Made by a program: the position numbers and the translations under genes. A stretch of 64,000 nt of DNA from Opitutales bacterium (GTDB taxonomy: Bacteria; Verrucomicrobiota; Verrucomicrobiia; Opitutales; JABSRG01): NCBI GenBank assembly GCA_028280845.1, contig JANQKZ010000006.1, positions 62,001 to 126,000 of the forward strand. The letters run 5' to 3'. Positions 1-8,562 of this stretch are shown piece by piece. Position 1 is the stretch's first letter; each line of letters begins with the position of its first letter. Below the pieces are notes generated by a model, which was given only the letters and a program-made list of their open reading frames with translations, made no database searches and had not been told where the DNA came from.

Positions 1-1145
1 CCAATCGCGTCGAACAGCGTGAAAGCACGCACACTGAACCCGAGATCACTGAAGTATTCGCGTGGAGCATCCCTCAGGTGCGTAGGGGCCTGCCCCACTT
101 CAAAGGATAACTCCTCGCGGGCTCCCCCGTCTCCGCGAACCACAGCCAGGGTCACGGTATCCCCGGGACTTTTTTTCCGGAGGCGTTCTTCAAATTCACG
201 AAGGACGATACTATCCGGCCGGAACTTGGGAAGTGGTTCACCGTCAACCCCGGTGACAATATCACGCCCGAGGAGCCCGGCGGCGGCAGCGGGTCCACCC
301 TCAATCACATTACTGATCATGACCGCTCCCTGGTTTTCCAGTCCCAGAAACTCGGCCGCATCCTGGTCCACCGGTTGCATGCCCGCGATGCCGATCCAGG
401 GTCGAGGGGAACCGGTGACCATTGCTGGCACCCGGAAGGCACGCTCCAAGAAATCAGCGGCATCATGAAAGACTCGGGTGCCTCTTGGACTGACCAGCCC
501 CACCGAGTAGGACTCACGCCCCATATACATGATTTTATCCTCGGGAACACCTTGATTACCCCACCCTATAAAGTCTCCATGCATGTTGAAAATGGGTGCC
601 CCGGGAGATGCTATATCCTGGTCCGTGAAATGCATACGGTGAGGCATGTCCCGGGTCAGGCCCAGGTAAGCCTTCAACAGACCAGGGGCAAAGTCATAAT
701 CCTTGGGGAGGAGGGCAATCCCCCAGATGCTTTCTCCCAGTCGCGGTTCCGCCACCTCAAAGTTCTGAATAGCCATGACCTCTTCCAGGGCAGCCTCCTC
801 GACCCGAATATAGTCCCACCCGGTCAGGTAGTCCTGTCCGAGATATTCTGCATCGTAGCCTTTGTGATCCTTTCCCGGGATATAGACCGTAAAGTCTTCA
901 AATTTGGACACCGGGGTCCAGCTGGGTACCGTTCCCTCAGCCAGAATGATCAGGCCATTGTCGTCCAGAACCAGCCCGATAGTCTCCCGAGACTCCCGGT
1001 CGATTTCTTTCTGGATGAAGAACTCCACCGATACGACAGATTTAATCCGCTCTTCAAAGAGCGTGCTTAAATCCACCTCATTGGCACTTAAAGAAGCCAG
1101 CCCGACGATCAGGCTGGCTGCGAGAATGAGCGTGTTGCGATACAT
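1..1145 (-). CDS. degenerate HtrA-like PDZ protein (3' end outside window)
   Basis: Open frame running off the left edge; the start is the ATG at 1143-1145. It begins with a signal peptide (MYRNTLILAASLIVGLASLSA). A trypsin-like region follows (about residues 25-230), then a PDZ domain that starts near the segment RPWIGIAG and carries GGPAAAAGLLGRDIVTGVDG. Where HtrA proteases have GNSGGP, this protein reads ASPGAPIF, so the catalytic Ser position is occupied by Pro, and no TNAHV-like His motif is seen. It therefore looks like a periplasmic pseudoprotease that keeps substrate-binding PDZ modules. The start lies 5 bp after the stop of the intact HtrA gene, so the two are almost surely co-transcribed. 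Role unknown; a regulatory or chaperone partner of the active paralogue is an inference. Confidence 0.75.
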   Translation of the reverse strand, partial: MYRNTLILAASLIVGLASLSANEVDLSTLFEERIKSVVSVEFFIQKEIDRESRETIGLVLDDNGLIILAEGTVPSWTPVSKFEDFTVYIPGKDHKGYDAEYLGQDYLTGWDYIRVEEAALEEVMAIQNFEVAEPRLGESIWGIALLPKDYDFAPGLLKAYLGLTRDMPHRMHFTDQDIASPGAPIFNMHGDFIGWGNQGVPEDKIMYMGRESYSVGLVSPRGTRVFHDAADFLERAFRVPAMVTGSPRPWIGIAGMQPVDQDAAEFLGLENQGAVMISNVIEGGPAAAAGLLGRDIVTGVDGEPLPKFRPDSIVLREFEERLRKKSPGDTVTLAVVRGDGGAREELSFEVGQAPTHLRDAPREYFSDLGFSVRAFTLFDAI

Positions 1146-1150
1146 ATTGA

Positions 1151-2494
1151 TTAATTCGGTTGCATCACCTTGAGGGAAATCTGGTGATTCCGTGAGATCT
1201 CCAACAATACCTTGTTGGGATCCGACTCAAAGGATTCATAAATACTCTGAAGCTGGGTCAAGTCTTCCAGCGATTGCTGGTTTACTTTTGTAATAATGTC
1301 CCCGGGGTGCACCCCGGCGCGCGAGGCCGGAAACGCGGGCTGCGTCCCAATAATCATGACTCCATTGTCATTATCCAGTTGGCGCTCACGCGCAATCGCG
1401 CGCGAGACGTCGCGCACACTGAGTCCCCAGTCTTCAAACGCAAACTCTTCCCCCACCCGACTTTCCAGCCCTTCGGTCACGACCTCGATCACTTCCAGGG
1501 TGTCCCCGCGTTTGATCTCAAACCGGATAGGATCCCCCACCGGGGTGCTGGCGATAATATTACTGATCGGGGGCAGTTGCTCCGGAAACCGGCCATCCAC
1601 CGCTTGCCCATCGATCGACAAAACGATATCGCCCGGACGTAGACCGGCAAGCTTGGCTGGTGACCCCGGATCCACACTGTTGACGAGCATCCCCTGGTTC
1701 ACGTCCAGGTTGAAAAAGTCTTCCAGATCCTGTAGCGGCCCCGGTACGATCCCAACATAACTTCGCGTGATACGCTCAGAGTCCATCAAGGCATACATCA
1801 CATACCTTGCAGTATTGGCCGGAACAGCAAATCCCAGGTTATTGGAGCCGAGGTAGCCCCGGGTATTGATCCCCACCACATGACCATCGTCGGTTACGAG
1901 CGGGCCCCCACTGTTACCCGGGTTAATCGCCGCATCAGTTTGAAGCCAGGTGTTAAAGTGGCCGGTCTCATAGCCCCCAAATCCCAAGGCCCCCTCAAAA
2001 TACCGCGTCGCGTTGGATATGATCCCCTTCGTCACCGTTCGCGAGAGCCCGTTCGGGGTGCCCACCGCAAACACCTCCTGTCCCGGAAAGAGGATGGTCG
2101 AATCCCCAAATTCCGCATGGGTAAACTGCATGCCCCGTTCCGCTACCTGCTCAATATCGAGCTGGATCAGGGCCAGATCAGTCCAATGGTCCCATCCCAC
2201 CAGGTTTGCCTCAACCCGTTCGAGATTGGCCAGGGTAACCCGGATGCGCTCCGCCTTGGGGCTGACCACGTGGGCATTGGTCAGGATATGCCCCGCCTCT
2301 GTCATGATGACCCCAGACCCTACCCCGCGCGTCGTGCGCTTGCTGCCCTGATCATAACTGGCTTGCCAAACGTCGATGCGAACCACGGATTCAAGCAAGT
2401 TCTTAAATGATCCATTAGATTCCGGACCGGCGTGAAGGAAAAACGGGGCAAGACAGAGGAGGCCTGCCAGGCGATTTATCTGCTGAATGATCAT
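1151..2494 (-). CDS. HtrA/DegP-family periplasmic serine protease
   Basis: Protein of 447 residues for periplasmic protein quality control. An N-terminal signal peptide (to about residue 22) precedes a trypsin-like domain with the complete triad: His75 in LTNAHVV, Asp106 in TDLALIQLD and Ser195 in PGNSGGPLV. Two PDZ domains follow (about 250-340, containing GSPAKLAGLRPGDIVLSIDG, and about 360-440, containing FPASRAGVHPGDIITKVN). Length and layout match DegP/DegQ/HtrA. It is first in a minus-strand unit with the degenerate paralogue 5 bp downstream, and it diverges from leuS across a 130-bp gap. Family assignment is firm; which HtrA subtype is not. Confidence 0.93.
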   Translation of the reverse strand: MIIQQINRLAGLLCLAPFFLHAGPESNGSFKNLLESVVRIDVWQASYDQGSKRTTRGVGSGVIMTEAGHILTNAHVVSPKAERIRVTLANLERVEANLVGWDHWTDLALIQLDIEQVAERGMQFTHAEFGDSTILFPGQEVFAVGTPNGLSRTVTKGIISNATRYFEGALGFGGYETGHFNTWLQTDAAINPGNSGGPLVTDDGHVVGINTRGYLGSNNLGFAVPANTARYVMYALMDSERITRSYVGIVPGPLQDLEDFFNLDVNQGMLVNSVDPGSPAKLAGLRPGDIVLSIDGQAVDGRFPEQLPPISNIIASTPVGDPIRFEIKRGDTLEVIEVVTEGLESRVGEEFAFEDWGLSVRDVSRAIARERQLDNDNGVMIIGTQPAFPASRAGVHPGDIITKVNQQSLEDLTQLQSIYESFESDPNKVLLEISRNHQISLKVMQPN

Positions 2495-2624
2495 AAATGA
2501 TTGAAAAACTGGGGGGAAGGGGCATTGACGATCCCCTCAAACCATACTTTTTTTAACTCTTTTTCTCTGTATCAGGTTCCGAACTTTTTACAGTTACCAG
2601 GATAGTTCTAAAATTACAAACCCG

Positions 2625-5222
2625 ATGGCCACAACCTGTAGTGACTACGAATTCACAAGTATTGAGCCCCACTGGCAAGCATGGTGGGAGGAAAACCGGT
2701 GTTTCCAGACCCCTGATGATTCGGACAAGCCGAAGTTTTATCTCCTCGACATGTTCCCTTACCCTTCCGGGGCCGGGCTCCACATGGGTCATACCGAAAA
2801 CTACGCCGCGACCGATATCCTCGGCCGGTATAAAGTGGCCCGTGGATTTAACGTCCTTCACCCCATGGGTTGGGATGCCTTTGGCCTCCCCGCTGAGCAA
2901 TACGCATTGAAGACAGGCACCCACCCGGCCATTACCACTCAAACCAACGTCGATAACTTCCGTCGCCAGCTGAAGCGCACCGGTCTTGGGCTCGATTTCT
3001 CCCGTGAGGTAAACACAACCGATCCCAGTTATTACAAATGGACGCAGTGGATCTTCATGCTGTTGTTCAAGCATGGCTTGGCCTACGTCGATGAACGCCC
3101 GGTCAACTGGTGTCCGGAGCTCGGAACCGTCCTCGCCAATGAGGAGGTCATCGACGGAAAGAGCGACGTGGGTGGACACCCTGTCGAGCGCCGCAACCTA
3201 CGGCAGTGGGTCCTGCGCATTACCGCCTATGCTGATCGCTTACTGAAAGGGCTCGAGGGCCTGGATTGGCCGGAGTCCACCAAAACCCAGCAGGCCAACT
3301 GGATCGGCCGGAGTGAAGGAGCGGAAGTACACTTTAAAATTGCCGGACGACAAGAGGAGGAGCTGGTCGTCTTCACGACCCGTCCGGACACGCTCTTTGG
3401 GGCCACCTACATGGTGGTTTCTCCGGAACACCCCCTTGTGCCTTCGCTGACCACCCTCGACCAGAAGGAAAAAGTGGAGGCCTATGTCGCCCAAGCCGCC
3501 AGCAAGTCCGACTTGGACCGCACCGAGCTGGCCAAGGAGAAAACCGGTGTCTTCACCGGTGCCTACGCGATCAACCCCGTCAACGGTCAGGACATTCCCA
3601 TCTGGGTGGCTGACTACGTGCTCATGACGTACGGGACTGGGGCCATTATGGCCGTCCCCGGCCATGACGATCGCGACTTTGAATTTGCTCAAAAGTTCCA
3701 GATTCCCATCCAACGCGTCGTCGAGAAGGAGCGTGGCACAACCAACGGGGGAGTCGAGGGGCTCCCCTACACCGGTCCCGGATTCATGGTGCATTCCGGC
3801 GATTATACCGGAATGGATAACGCGACCTGCAAAACCAAAATCACTGCCGACCTGCAGGCCAAAGACGAAGGGAAGCAGACCGTCCATTTTAAGTTGAGAG
3901 ACTGGCTCTTTTCCCGGCAGCGCTACTGGGGAGAACCCTTCCCTATCGTCTGGGTGTGTGAAACGGTCTATGAGAAAGCAAAAGCCTTGGGAGGCGAAGT
4001 GGCCGCGTGGATGCCAAAAGAACCCATCTTCCTCGAAACGGACGAGGGGAACCGAATGTTCGCCCTGCCTATCCCTCCCTCGCAACTTCCGGTCATCCTG
4101 CCGGAAACGGATAATTTCAAGCCCTCCGGGGAAGCGGAAAGTCCCCTTGCCAACGTGACGGATTGGGTCAATTGCCGGATCAATCTGGAAACCGGTGAAG
4201 TTATCAGCGAAGCCGGGCCCAGCCCGGAAACAGGGGAATGGGCCCCCGGGCGGCGTGAAACGAATACCATGCCCCAATGGGCCGGTTCCTGCTGGTACTA
4301 TCTGCGCTTTCTGGATCCCCACAATACGGAGGCCATGGTGGGTGAAAAGAACGAACAATACTGGGGCGTCCCCGATCTCTATATGGGCGGAGCCGAGCAC
4401 GCTGTGCTCCACCTCCTCTATGCCCGGTTTTGGCATCTCTTTCTTTACGACCAGGGCATCCTTACCACTGAAGAGCCCTTCAAAAAGCTCTTCCATCATG
4501 GGGTTATTCTCGGGGAAGACGGGGAGAAGATGTCCAAAAGCCGAGGGAATATAGCCTCCCCCGATGAGTTTTTCGAAAGTCATGGCGCAGACGCTATTCG
4601 ACTTTACCTGATGTTCATGGGCCCGCTCGATAAGAAGAAGCCCTGGAATTCCAAAAACATCGAAGGGATCAGCCGCTTCCTCCAGAAGATATGGAGAGAG
4701 TTCATTGACCGTGATGGCCAATTGAATTCCAAAATTGTTGACCGGAACCAAGAGATGGAAGCGACCGACCGCCTGCTCCACCAGACGATTGAAAAGGTCA
4801 CCCATGATACGGAAACACTCGGCTTCAATACCGCAATCTCGCAGCTGATGATCATGGTGAACCAGCTGGCAAAATCGGAATCCTATACCCGGGAAACGGC
4901 GAAGACCTTTCTGCAGATGCTCGCCCCATACGCCCCCCATCTGGCTGAAGAATTGTGGGAGCGCCTCGGCGAAGCTCCGTCCATTATGAATGCCGGTTGG
5001 CCGGAAGCCGATCCGGCTAAACTCGTCCAGAACACCGTAGAGATCGTCTTCCAGGTAAATGGAAAAGTCCGCAGCCAGGCGGTTGTCCACAAAGACGCTG
5101 ACAAAGCGGACCTCATTGCCATGGCTAAAACCGATCCTAAAGTCCAGGGCTTCATTGAAGGAAAATCGATCAAGAAAGAAATCGTCGTGCCCAACAAGCT
5201 GGTCAACCTCGTGGCCGTTTAG
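2625..5222 (+). CDS. leuS: leucyl-tRNA synthetase
   Basis: Class I aminoacyl-tRNA synthetase of 865 residues that charges tRNA-Leu in the cytoplasm. The HIGH-type motif is HMGH at residues 53-56 (within PYPSGAGLHMGHTENY) and the KMSKS loop is intact at 635-639. The CP1 editing domain lies between (about 220-420, with the threonine-rich FTTRPDTLFGATYMV segment), and the anticodon-binding and C-terminal domains end in NGKVR...VVPNKLVNLVAV. Length is normal for bacterial LeuRS. The ATG at 2625 opens with the usual bacterial N-terminus (YEFTSIEPHWQ), but no clear Shine-Dalgarno sequence precedes it. A long reading frame on the opposite strand (3240-5090) is a shadow. Confidence 0.97.
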   Translation: MATTCSDYEFTSIEPHWQAWWEENRCFQTPDDSDKPKFYLLDMFPYPSGAGLHMGHTENYAATDILGRYKVARGFNVLHPMGWDAFGLPAEQYALKTGTHPAITTQTNVDNFRRQLKRTGLGLDFSREVNTTDPSYYKWTQWIFMLLFKHGLAYVDERPVNWCPELGTVLANEEVIDGKSDVGGHPVERRNLRQWVLRITAYADRLLKGLEGLDWPESTKTQQANWIGRSEGAEVHFKIAGRQEEELVVFTTRPDTLFGATYMVVSPEHPLVPSLTTLDQKEKVEAYVAQAASKSDLDRTELAKEKTGVFTGAYAINPVNGQDIPIWVADYVLMTYGTGAIMAVPGHDDRDFEFAQKFQIPIQRVVEKERGTTNGGVEGLPYTGPGFMVHSGDYTGMDNATCKTKITADLQAKDEGKQTVHFKLRDWLFSRQRYWGEPFPIVWVCETVYEKAKALGGEVAAWMPKEPIFLETDEGNRMFALPIPPSQLPVILPETDNFKPSGEAESPLANVTDWVNCRINLETGEVISEAGPSPETGEWAPGRRETNTMPQWAGSCWYYLRFLDPHNTEAMVGEKNEQYWGVPDLYMGGAEHAVLHLLYARFWHLFLYDQGILTTEEPFKKLFHHGVILGEDGEKMSKSRGNIASPDEFFESHGADAIRLYLMFMGPLDKKKPWNSKNIEGISRFLQKIWREFIDRDGQLNSKIVDRNQEMEATDRLLHQTIEKVTHDTETLGFNTAISQLMIMVNQLAKSESYTRETAKTFLQMLAPYAPHLAEELWERLGEAPSIMNAGWPEADPAKLVQNTVEIVFQVNGKVRSQAVVHKDADKADLIAMAKTDPKVQGFIEGKSIKKEIVVPNKLVNLVAV

Positions 5223-5311
5223 AGTTAGTAGCGCTTAGGGTCAGCCTTCAGATATTGTCGTGACGCGCGATAGCGAAGTAATTCCATGGACCAATCTGCA
5301 TCCGGCACTAC

Positions 5312-5346
5312 ACACTAGACACCAGACACTAGACACGAAACACTCG
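5312..5346. repeat. five-unit heptamer array upstream of lpxI
   Basis: Five consecutive 7-mers in phase: ACACTAG, ACACCAG, ACACTAG, ACACGAA, ACACTCG. They occupy the leuS-lpxI gap and end 5 bp before the lpxI ATG. The same 7-nt phasing, with GAC in each unit, recurs before the next gene (6230-6257) and after 22126. Function unknown. Confidence 0.6.
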
Positions 5347-5351
5347 TTCCC

Positions 5352-6206
5352 ATGCCTTCTCGATTCCTGCCCGCCGATTTCGATGCAAGCCGCCCCATCG
5401 CAATCATCGCCGGCCGCGCAAAGTATCCCCTCCTCATGGCCAACACCATGAAAGAGAAAGGCATCCAGACCCGCATCATTGCATTCGAGGGAGAAACCCT
5501 ACCGGAACTGTTCGAGAGCTTTCCCAAGGAACATCGGATCATGGCCAAAGTCGGCCAGCTCGGCAAAACCCTGAAAGCCTTGCAGAAGCTGGATGCCGGC
5601 TACGCCGTCATGGCCGGGCAAATCACACCGCGCCGTCTCTTCCGCGGCCTGCACCCGGACTTGAAGGCCATTCAGATTTTGACAAGTCTTAAAGAAAAGA
5701 ACGCCGACACGATTTTTGGTGCACTGGCGGATGAGATCGAAGGCGTAGGGGTGCGCATGATCGATGCCCGCGCCTTTTTTGATCATGATCTGGCCGAGGA
5801 AGGACTCATGACCGGGGGCAAACTTGCCGCCGAATCCGGAGATATCGACCATGGTGTGCAGATTGCAAAGGAGATGACTCGACTCGATGTGGGTCAGGGC
5901 TGCGTCGTATGTAAGGGCACCGTATTGGCCGTAGAAGCCTTTGAAGGCACCGACCCCATGCTCAAGCGCGCCGGCACCTTTCACGCCCAGCCCTCCATCT
6001 TTGTCAAGACGGTGAAACCCAACCAGGATTACCGCTTCGATGTGCCCGTCTTCGGCCTCCGGACACTCGAGGTCATGGAAGAAGCCAGCATCCGAGTGGC
6101 CGCCCTCGAAGCAGGGAAAGTCATCATCCTTGAAAAGGAAGCCGTCCTCGCTGAAGCGAAAAAGAAAAAGATTCAGATCTACGGCTATCCCACCCCCGAC
6201 GAATAA
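5352..6206 (+). CDS. lpxI: LpxI-type UDP-2,3-diacylglucosamine pyrophosphatase (DUF1009)
   Basis: Protein of 284 residues matching LpxI, which hydrolyses UDP-2,3-diacylglucosamine to lipid X in lipid A synthesis; it replaces LpxH in some Gram-negative lineages. Recognisable features are the N-terminal IAIIAGRAKYPLLMA, the central GQITPRRLFRGLHPDLKAI segment, the AD-rich stretch NADTIFGALADEIEG, and the C-terminal domain with VCKGTVLAVEAFEGTD. Length is normal for the family. The product implies a true LPS outer membrane. The ATG at 5352 is the first in frame and lies just after a heptamer array; no Shine-Dalgarno sequence is visible. Confidence 0.9.
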   Translation: MPSRFLPADFDASRPIAIIAGRAKYPLLMANTMKEKGIQTRIIAFEGETLPELFESFPKEHRIMAKVGQLGKTLKALQKLDAGYAVMAGQITPRRLFRGLHPDLKAIQILTSLKEKNADTIFGALADEIEGVGVRMIDARAFFDHDLAEEGLMTGGKLAAESGDIDHGVQIAKEMTRLDVGQGCVVCKGTVLAVEAFEGTDPMLKRAGTFHAQPSIFVKTVKPNQDYRFDVPVFGLRTLEVMEEASIRVAALEAGKVIILEKEAVLAEAKKKKIQIYGYPTPDE

Positions 6207-6229
6207 AGTCGGAATTCAAAAATCTCCAA

Positions 6230-6257
6230 GACCACCGACTTCCGACCTCTGACCACC
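6230..6257. repeat. four-unit GAC-phased heptamer array upstream of the SLC13 gene
   Basis: Four consecutive 7-mers in phase: GACCACC, GACTTCC, GACCTCT, GACCACC, ending 5 bp before the next ATG at 6263. The layout repeats that seen before lpxI. An imperfect hairpin is also possible between AAGTCGG (6206-6212) and CCGACTT (6235-6241). Confidence 0.55.
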
Positions 6258-6262
6258 GGACT

Positions 6263-7759
6263 ATGAACAAAGTCATCGATAGCATTGAACATCCTTCCGA
6301 TTACGGCTTGCGCCAGTGGTCCGGTTGGATAATCGGCCCCGGATTTCTCCTCCTTACCTTGATAACGGATCCGCCTGCTGGCCTCAGTGTGGAAGGGTGG
6401 AGAACCGCCGGAGCCGCCGGGCTCATGGCAGTCTGGTGGATTTCAGAATCGGTTCCTATTTCCGTTACCGCTTTGGTGCCGCTTGCTCTGTTTCCCATGT
6501 TGGAGTTGGGGTCGATCAAGGAGGTAGCTGCCCCCTACGCCCATCCCTTGGTTTTCCTCTTCCTCGGTGGCTTCATTATCGCCTTGGCCATGCAGCGGTG
6601 GGGACTGCATCGGCGCGTGGCTATCGGGTTGATCGGCCTATTTGGAGCCCGACCCAACCGTATTATAGCCGGCTTCCTCTTATCTGGTTGCCTTATCAGC
6701 ATGTGGGTCAGCAACACGGCCACCGCCCTCATGATGCTACCGATCGCCACATCCGTCATTGCCCTCCTACCTGCAGGGAGCAAGGGGTCCATCTCAACCT
6801 TTGGCCCTGCTCTCCTGTTGGCTGTCGCCTACGGTGCCACCACCGGCGGCATGGCTACCCTCATTGGAACGCCTCCGAACGCCTTGCTCGCCGCCTATAT
6901 GAGCCGGGTTTACGAGTTCGAAATTGGCTTTGCGCAGTGGATGGCTGTGGGCCTCCCCATGACCATAGTCGCGCTTCCGCTTGTCTACCTCATCCTGACC
7001 CGAGTAGCCTTTCGGTTCGAGGGATCTAAAGTTGAGGGCATGGAGGAACTGATCGCCGAGGAAAAGGCGAAGATGGACAAAATCTCCAAGCCCGAGCTCA
7101 TGGTGGCCCTCGTCTTTTCCCTGACCGCCCTGGCCTGGGTGTTTCGCCCCTTGATCCAACAGATCATCCCCATGATCTCAGACACGAGCATCGCCATCAC
7201 CAGTGCAATCATCCTTTTCATGCTTCCGGTTAACGCAAAGAAGGGTGAATTTGTCATGAATTGGGAAACCACCAAAGCACTACCTTGGGAAGTCCTGTTA
7301 CTCTTTGGGGGGGGACTCAGCCTGGCCAGTGTCATCCAGGGAAGCGGGCTATCTGCTTACCTGGGCCAATTGAGCGGGGGCCTGGAAGGCTTACCTGTGA
7401 TCCTCATCCTGGCTATCATTGCTTTCGGAATCCTGTTACTCACAGAACTGACCAGCAATACCGCCACCGCCGCTACCTTTCTTCCTCTGATAGGAACCAT
7501 CGCCATCAGCATGGGGCAAAACCCGCTCCTCTTCCTCATTCCCACCGCCTTTGCCGCCAACTGTTCCTACATGATGCCTGTTGGCACCCCCCCAAACGCC
7601 ATCGTCTTCGGAAGCAACCTGATCAGACTCCCCCAGATGGCAAAAACCGGACTGATCCTCAATATCCTCCTTGTCCCCATCATGCTCCTCATCATGTGGG
7701 TCCTCGCACCTATGGTCTTTGGACTGGAATATGGTGTCCTCCCCCAATGGGCAAAGTGA
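6263..7759 (+). CDS. SLC13/DASS-family sodium:di- or tricarboxylate (or sulfate) transporter
   Basis: Inner-membrane protein of 498 residues with about 11-12 hydrophobic segments. It has the internal duplication of the divalent anion:sodium symporter family: the SNT motif occurs twice (SNTATALMMLPI and SNTATAATFLPL), each followed by a GTPPNA loop (LIGTPPNALLAAY and VGTPPNAIVFGS). These pairs form the sodium and substrate sites in VcINDY-type transporters. The likely substrate is a C4-dicarboxylate such as succinate, by family inference; citrate or sulfate are alternatives. It is 56 bp downstream of lpxI in the same direction but functionally unrelated to it. Confidence 0.9.
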   Translation: MNKVIDSIEHPSDYGLRQWSGWIIGPGFLLLTLITDPPAGLSVEGWRTAGAAGLMAVWWISESVPISVTALVPLALFPMLELGSIKEVAAPYAHPLVFLFLGGFIIALAMQRWGLHRRVAIGLIGLFGARPNRIIAGFLLSGCLISMWVSNTATALMMLPIATSVIALLPAGSKGSISTFGPALLLAVAYGATTGGMATLIGTPPNALLAAYMSRVYEFEIGFAQWMAVGLPMTIVALPLVYLILTRVAFRFEGSKVEGMEELIAEEKAKMDKISKPELMVALVFSLTALAWVFRPLIQQIIPMISDTSIAITSAIILFMLPVNAKKGEFVMNWETTKALPWEVLLLFGGGLSLASVIQGSGLSAYLGQLSGGLEGLPVILILAIIAFGILLLTELTSNTATAATFLPLIGTIAISMGQNPLLFLIPTAFAANCSYMMPVGTPPNAIVFGSNLIRLPQMAKTGLILNILLVPIMLLIMWVLAPMVFGLEYGVLPQWAK

Positions 7760-7836
7760 TTTCGGAAGCCAGAAATTGGGAGTCGGGGGGTCTGCAGAAG
7801 AGAGGATCCACTCCCTATGCAAGGGACTACCCCCCC

Positions 7837-7872
7837 AAAAAAAGCCCCTCCGCCTGTGCCGTATAGAGGGCT
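7837..7872 (-). terminator. intrinsic terminator-like hairpin at the 3' end of the candidate 6S RNA
   Basis: On the minus strand AGCCCTC pairs with GAGGGGCT (one bulge) around a 15-nt loop and is followed directly by seven T residues (A-run at 7837-7843 on the plus strand). It is placed to end transcripts coming from 8022. Confidence 0.55.
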
Positions 7873-8022
7873 GCTCTTTGACCTTACGAATTCAGGTGGG
7901 TGCTATCGCTAACATTTCTGTCTTCCGATTTACGGCCTGACATCCACGCCAGCGTTTCTAGCTCCCTATAAAACAATGTAAGGAAAGAACGAATTTAGGT
8001 CACGAACACTGCAGAGGGAAGT
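7838..8022 (-). ncRNA. ssrS: candidate 6S RNA
   Basis: The roughly 340-bp gap between the SLC13 gene and the DUF2017-like gene holds what looks like a 6S RNA, the RNA that mimics an open promoter and sequesters sigma-70 RNA polymerase. Seen directly: a promoter-like pair (8049-8054 and 8027-8032), about 180 nt of transcript, and a T-run terminator. The 5' end (CCCTCTGC, GTG, then TTCG) can pair with the 3' end (CAC then GCGGAGGG) to form a closing stem. A second stem forms from TGACCT and AGGTCA further in, enclosing a large weakly paired centre. The 5' segment CTCTGCAGTGTTCG resembles the start of known 6S RNAs (CTCTGAGATGTTCG in E. coli). Length fits the family. No covariance model could be run, so this stays a candidate. 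Confidence 0.55.
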
Positions 8023-8026
8023 GTGT

Positions 8027-8054
8027 ATCGTAAATTATCGGCCACACGGGTCAA
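8027..8054 (-). promoter_or_regulatory. sigma-70-type promoter for the candidate 6S RNA
   Basis: On the minus strand TTGACC (8049-8054) and TACGAT (8027-8032) are separated by 16 bp. Transcription would start near 8020-8022, just before the first strand of the closing stem. Confidence 0.5.
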
Positions 8055-8100
8055 CCCCTTACGCCAAAATATCCGAGAACCAGAATCGCACCTCCGGGCC

Positions 8101-8562
8101 CTATAAATCGCCAGCCTCAGGGTCCAGTTCCTGGATAAGGAGCGCCTGGACGGAAGCGAGGAATAAATAACAGGCATAACCACGCTGCGTTTCCGGAGCT
8201 AGGGCCTTTACCTGCAACTCACCGGTTTCCAGGCTGTATTCGGGAATATCCCGTAACAGGCTATCCTGAATTTTTAAGCGGAGCGCGGAACAGGAACGAA
8301 GGATCGCCTCGGCATCACGCTCCTTCACCTGGACCGGACTTCGCCCGAAACGCCGATCCCGCAGTAAATGCATCAGCGCGGTACAATCTTTCTCCTGTTC
8401 TTCTCGGAGCGATCTCACCCAATAGGAAGAGAGATATTCATCCTCCTCGGGAATCAACTCCTTCCCCGGAAGCACACTTTCCAGATTCCCCATGATGGCC
8501 TCGATCAATTCAATCAAGGCATCTACCATGAAGGGGTTGATTTGCATATCCAGCTCAGGCAT
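8101..8562 (-). CDS. DUF2017-like protein encoded with clpS
   Basis: Protein of 153 residues, mostly helical and acidic, without signal peptide or membrane segment. The ending (SALRLKIQDSLL... then ETQRGYACYLFLASVQALLIQEL) resembles DUF2017, a family known mainly from actinobacteria where it also follows clpS. Its ATG overlaps the clpS end by 8 bp, so translation is probably coupled. Function is not established; the fixed linkage to clpS suggests a role in ClpS/ClpAP or ClpCP substrate selection, which is inference. Assignment to DUF2017 rests on pattern recognition and gene order. Confidence 0.6.
   Translation of the reverse strand: MPELDMQINPFMVDALIELIEAIMGNLESVLPGKELIPEEDEYLSSYWVRSLREEQEKDCTALMHLLRDRRFGRSPVQVKERDAEAILRSCSALRLKIQDSLLRDIPEYSLETGELQVKALAPETQRGYACYLFLASVQALLIQELDPEAGDL

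Noticed and set aside
375-1070. A 231-codon plus-strand frame at the left edge
   Set aside because: Antisense to the HtrA-like pseudoprotease frame, which carries a signal peptide and a PDZ domain.
3240-5090. A 616-codon open frame on the minus strand
   Set aside because: It lies entirely antisense to leuS, which has all synthetase motifs. The frame is a by-product of codon bias; its translation shows no recognisable domain.
5499-5984. A 161-codon minus-strand frame inside lpxI
   Set aside because: Antisense shadow of LpxI; the sense frame has clear family motifs.
7671-7940. A plus-strand frame overlapping the end of the SLC13 gene and the intergenic region
   Set aside because: It starts inside the transporter gene, has low-complexity translation, and overlaps the candidate 6S RNA on the other strand.
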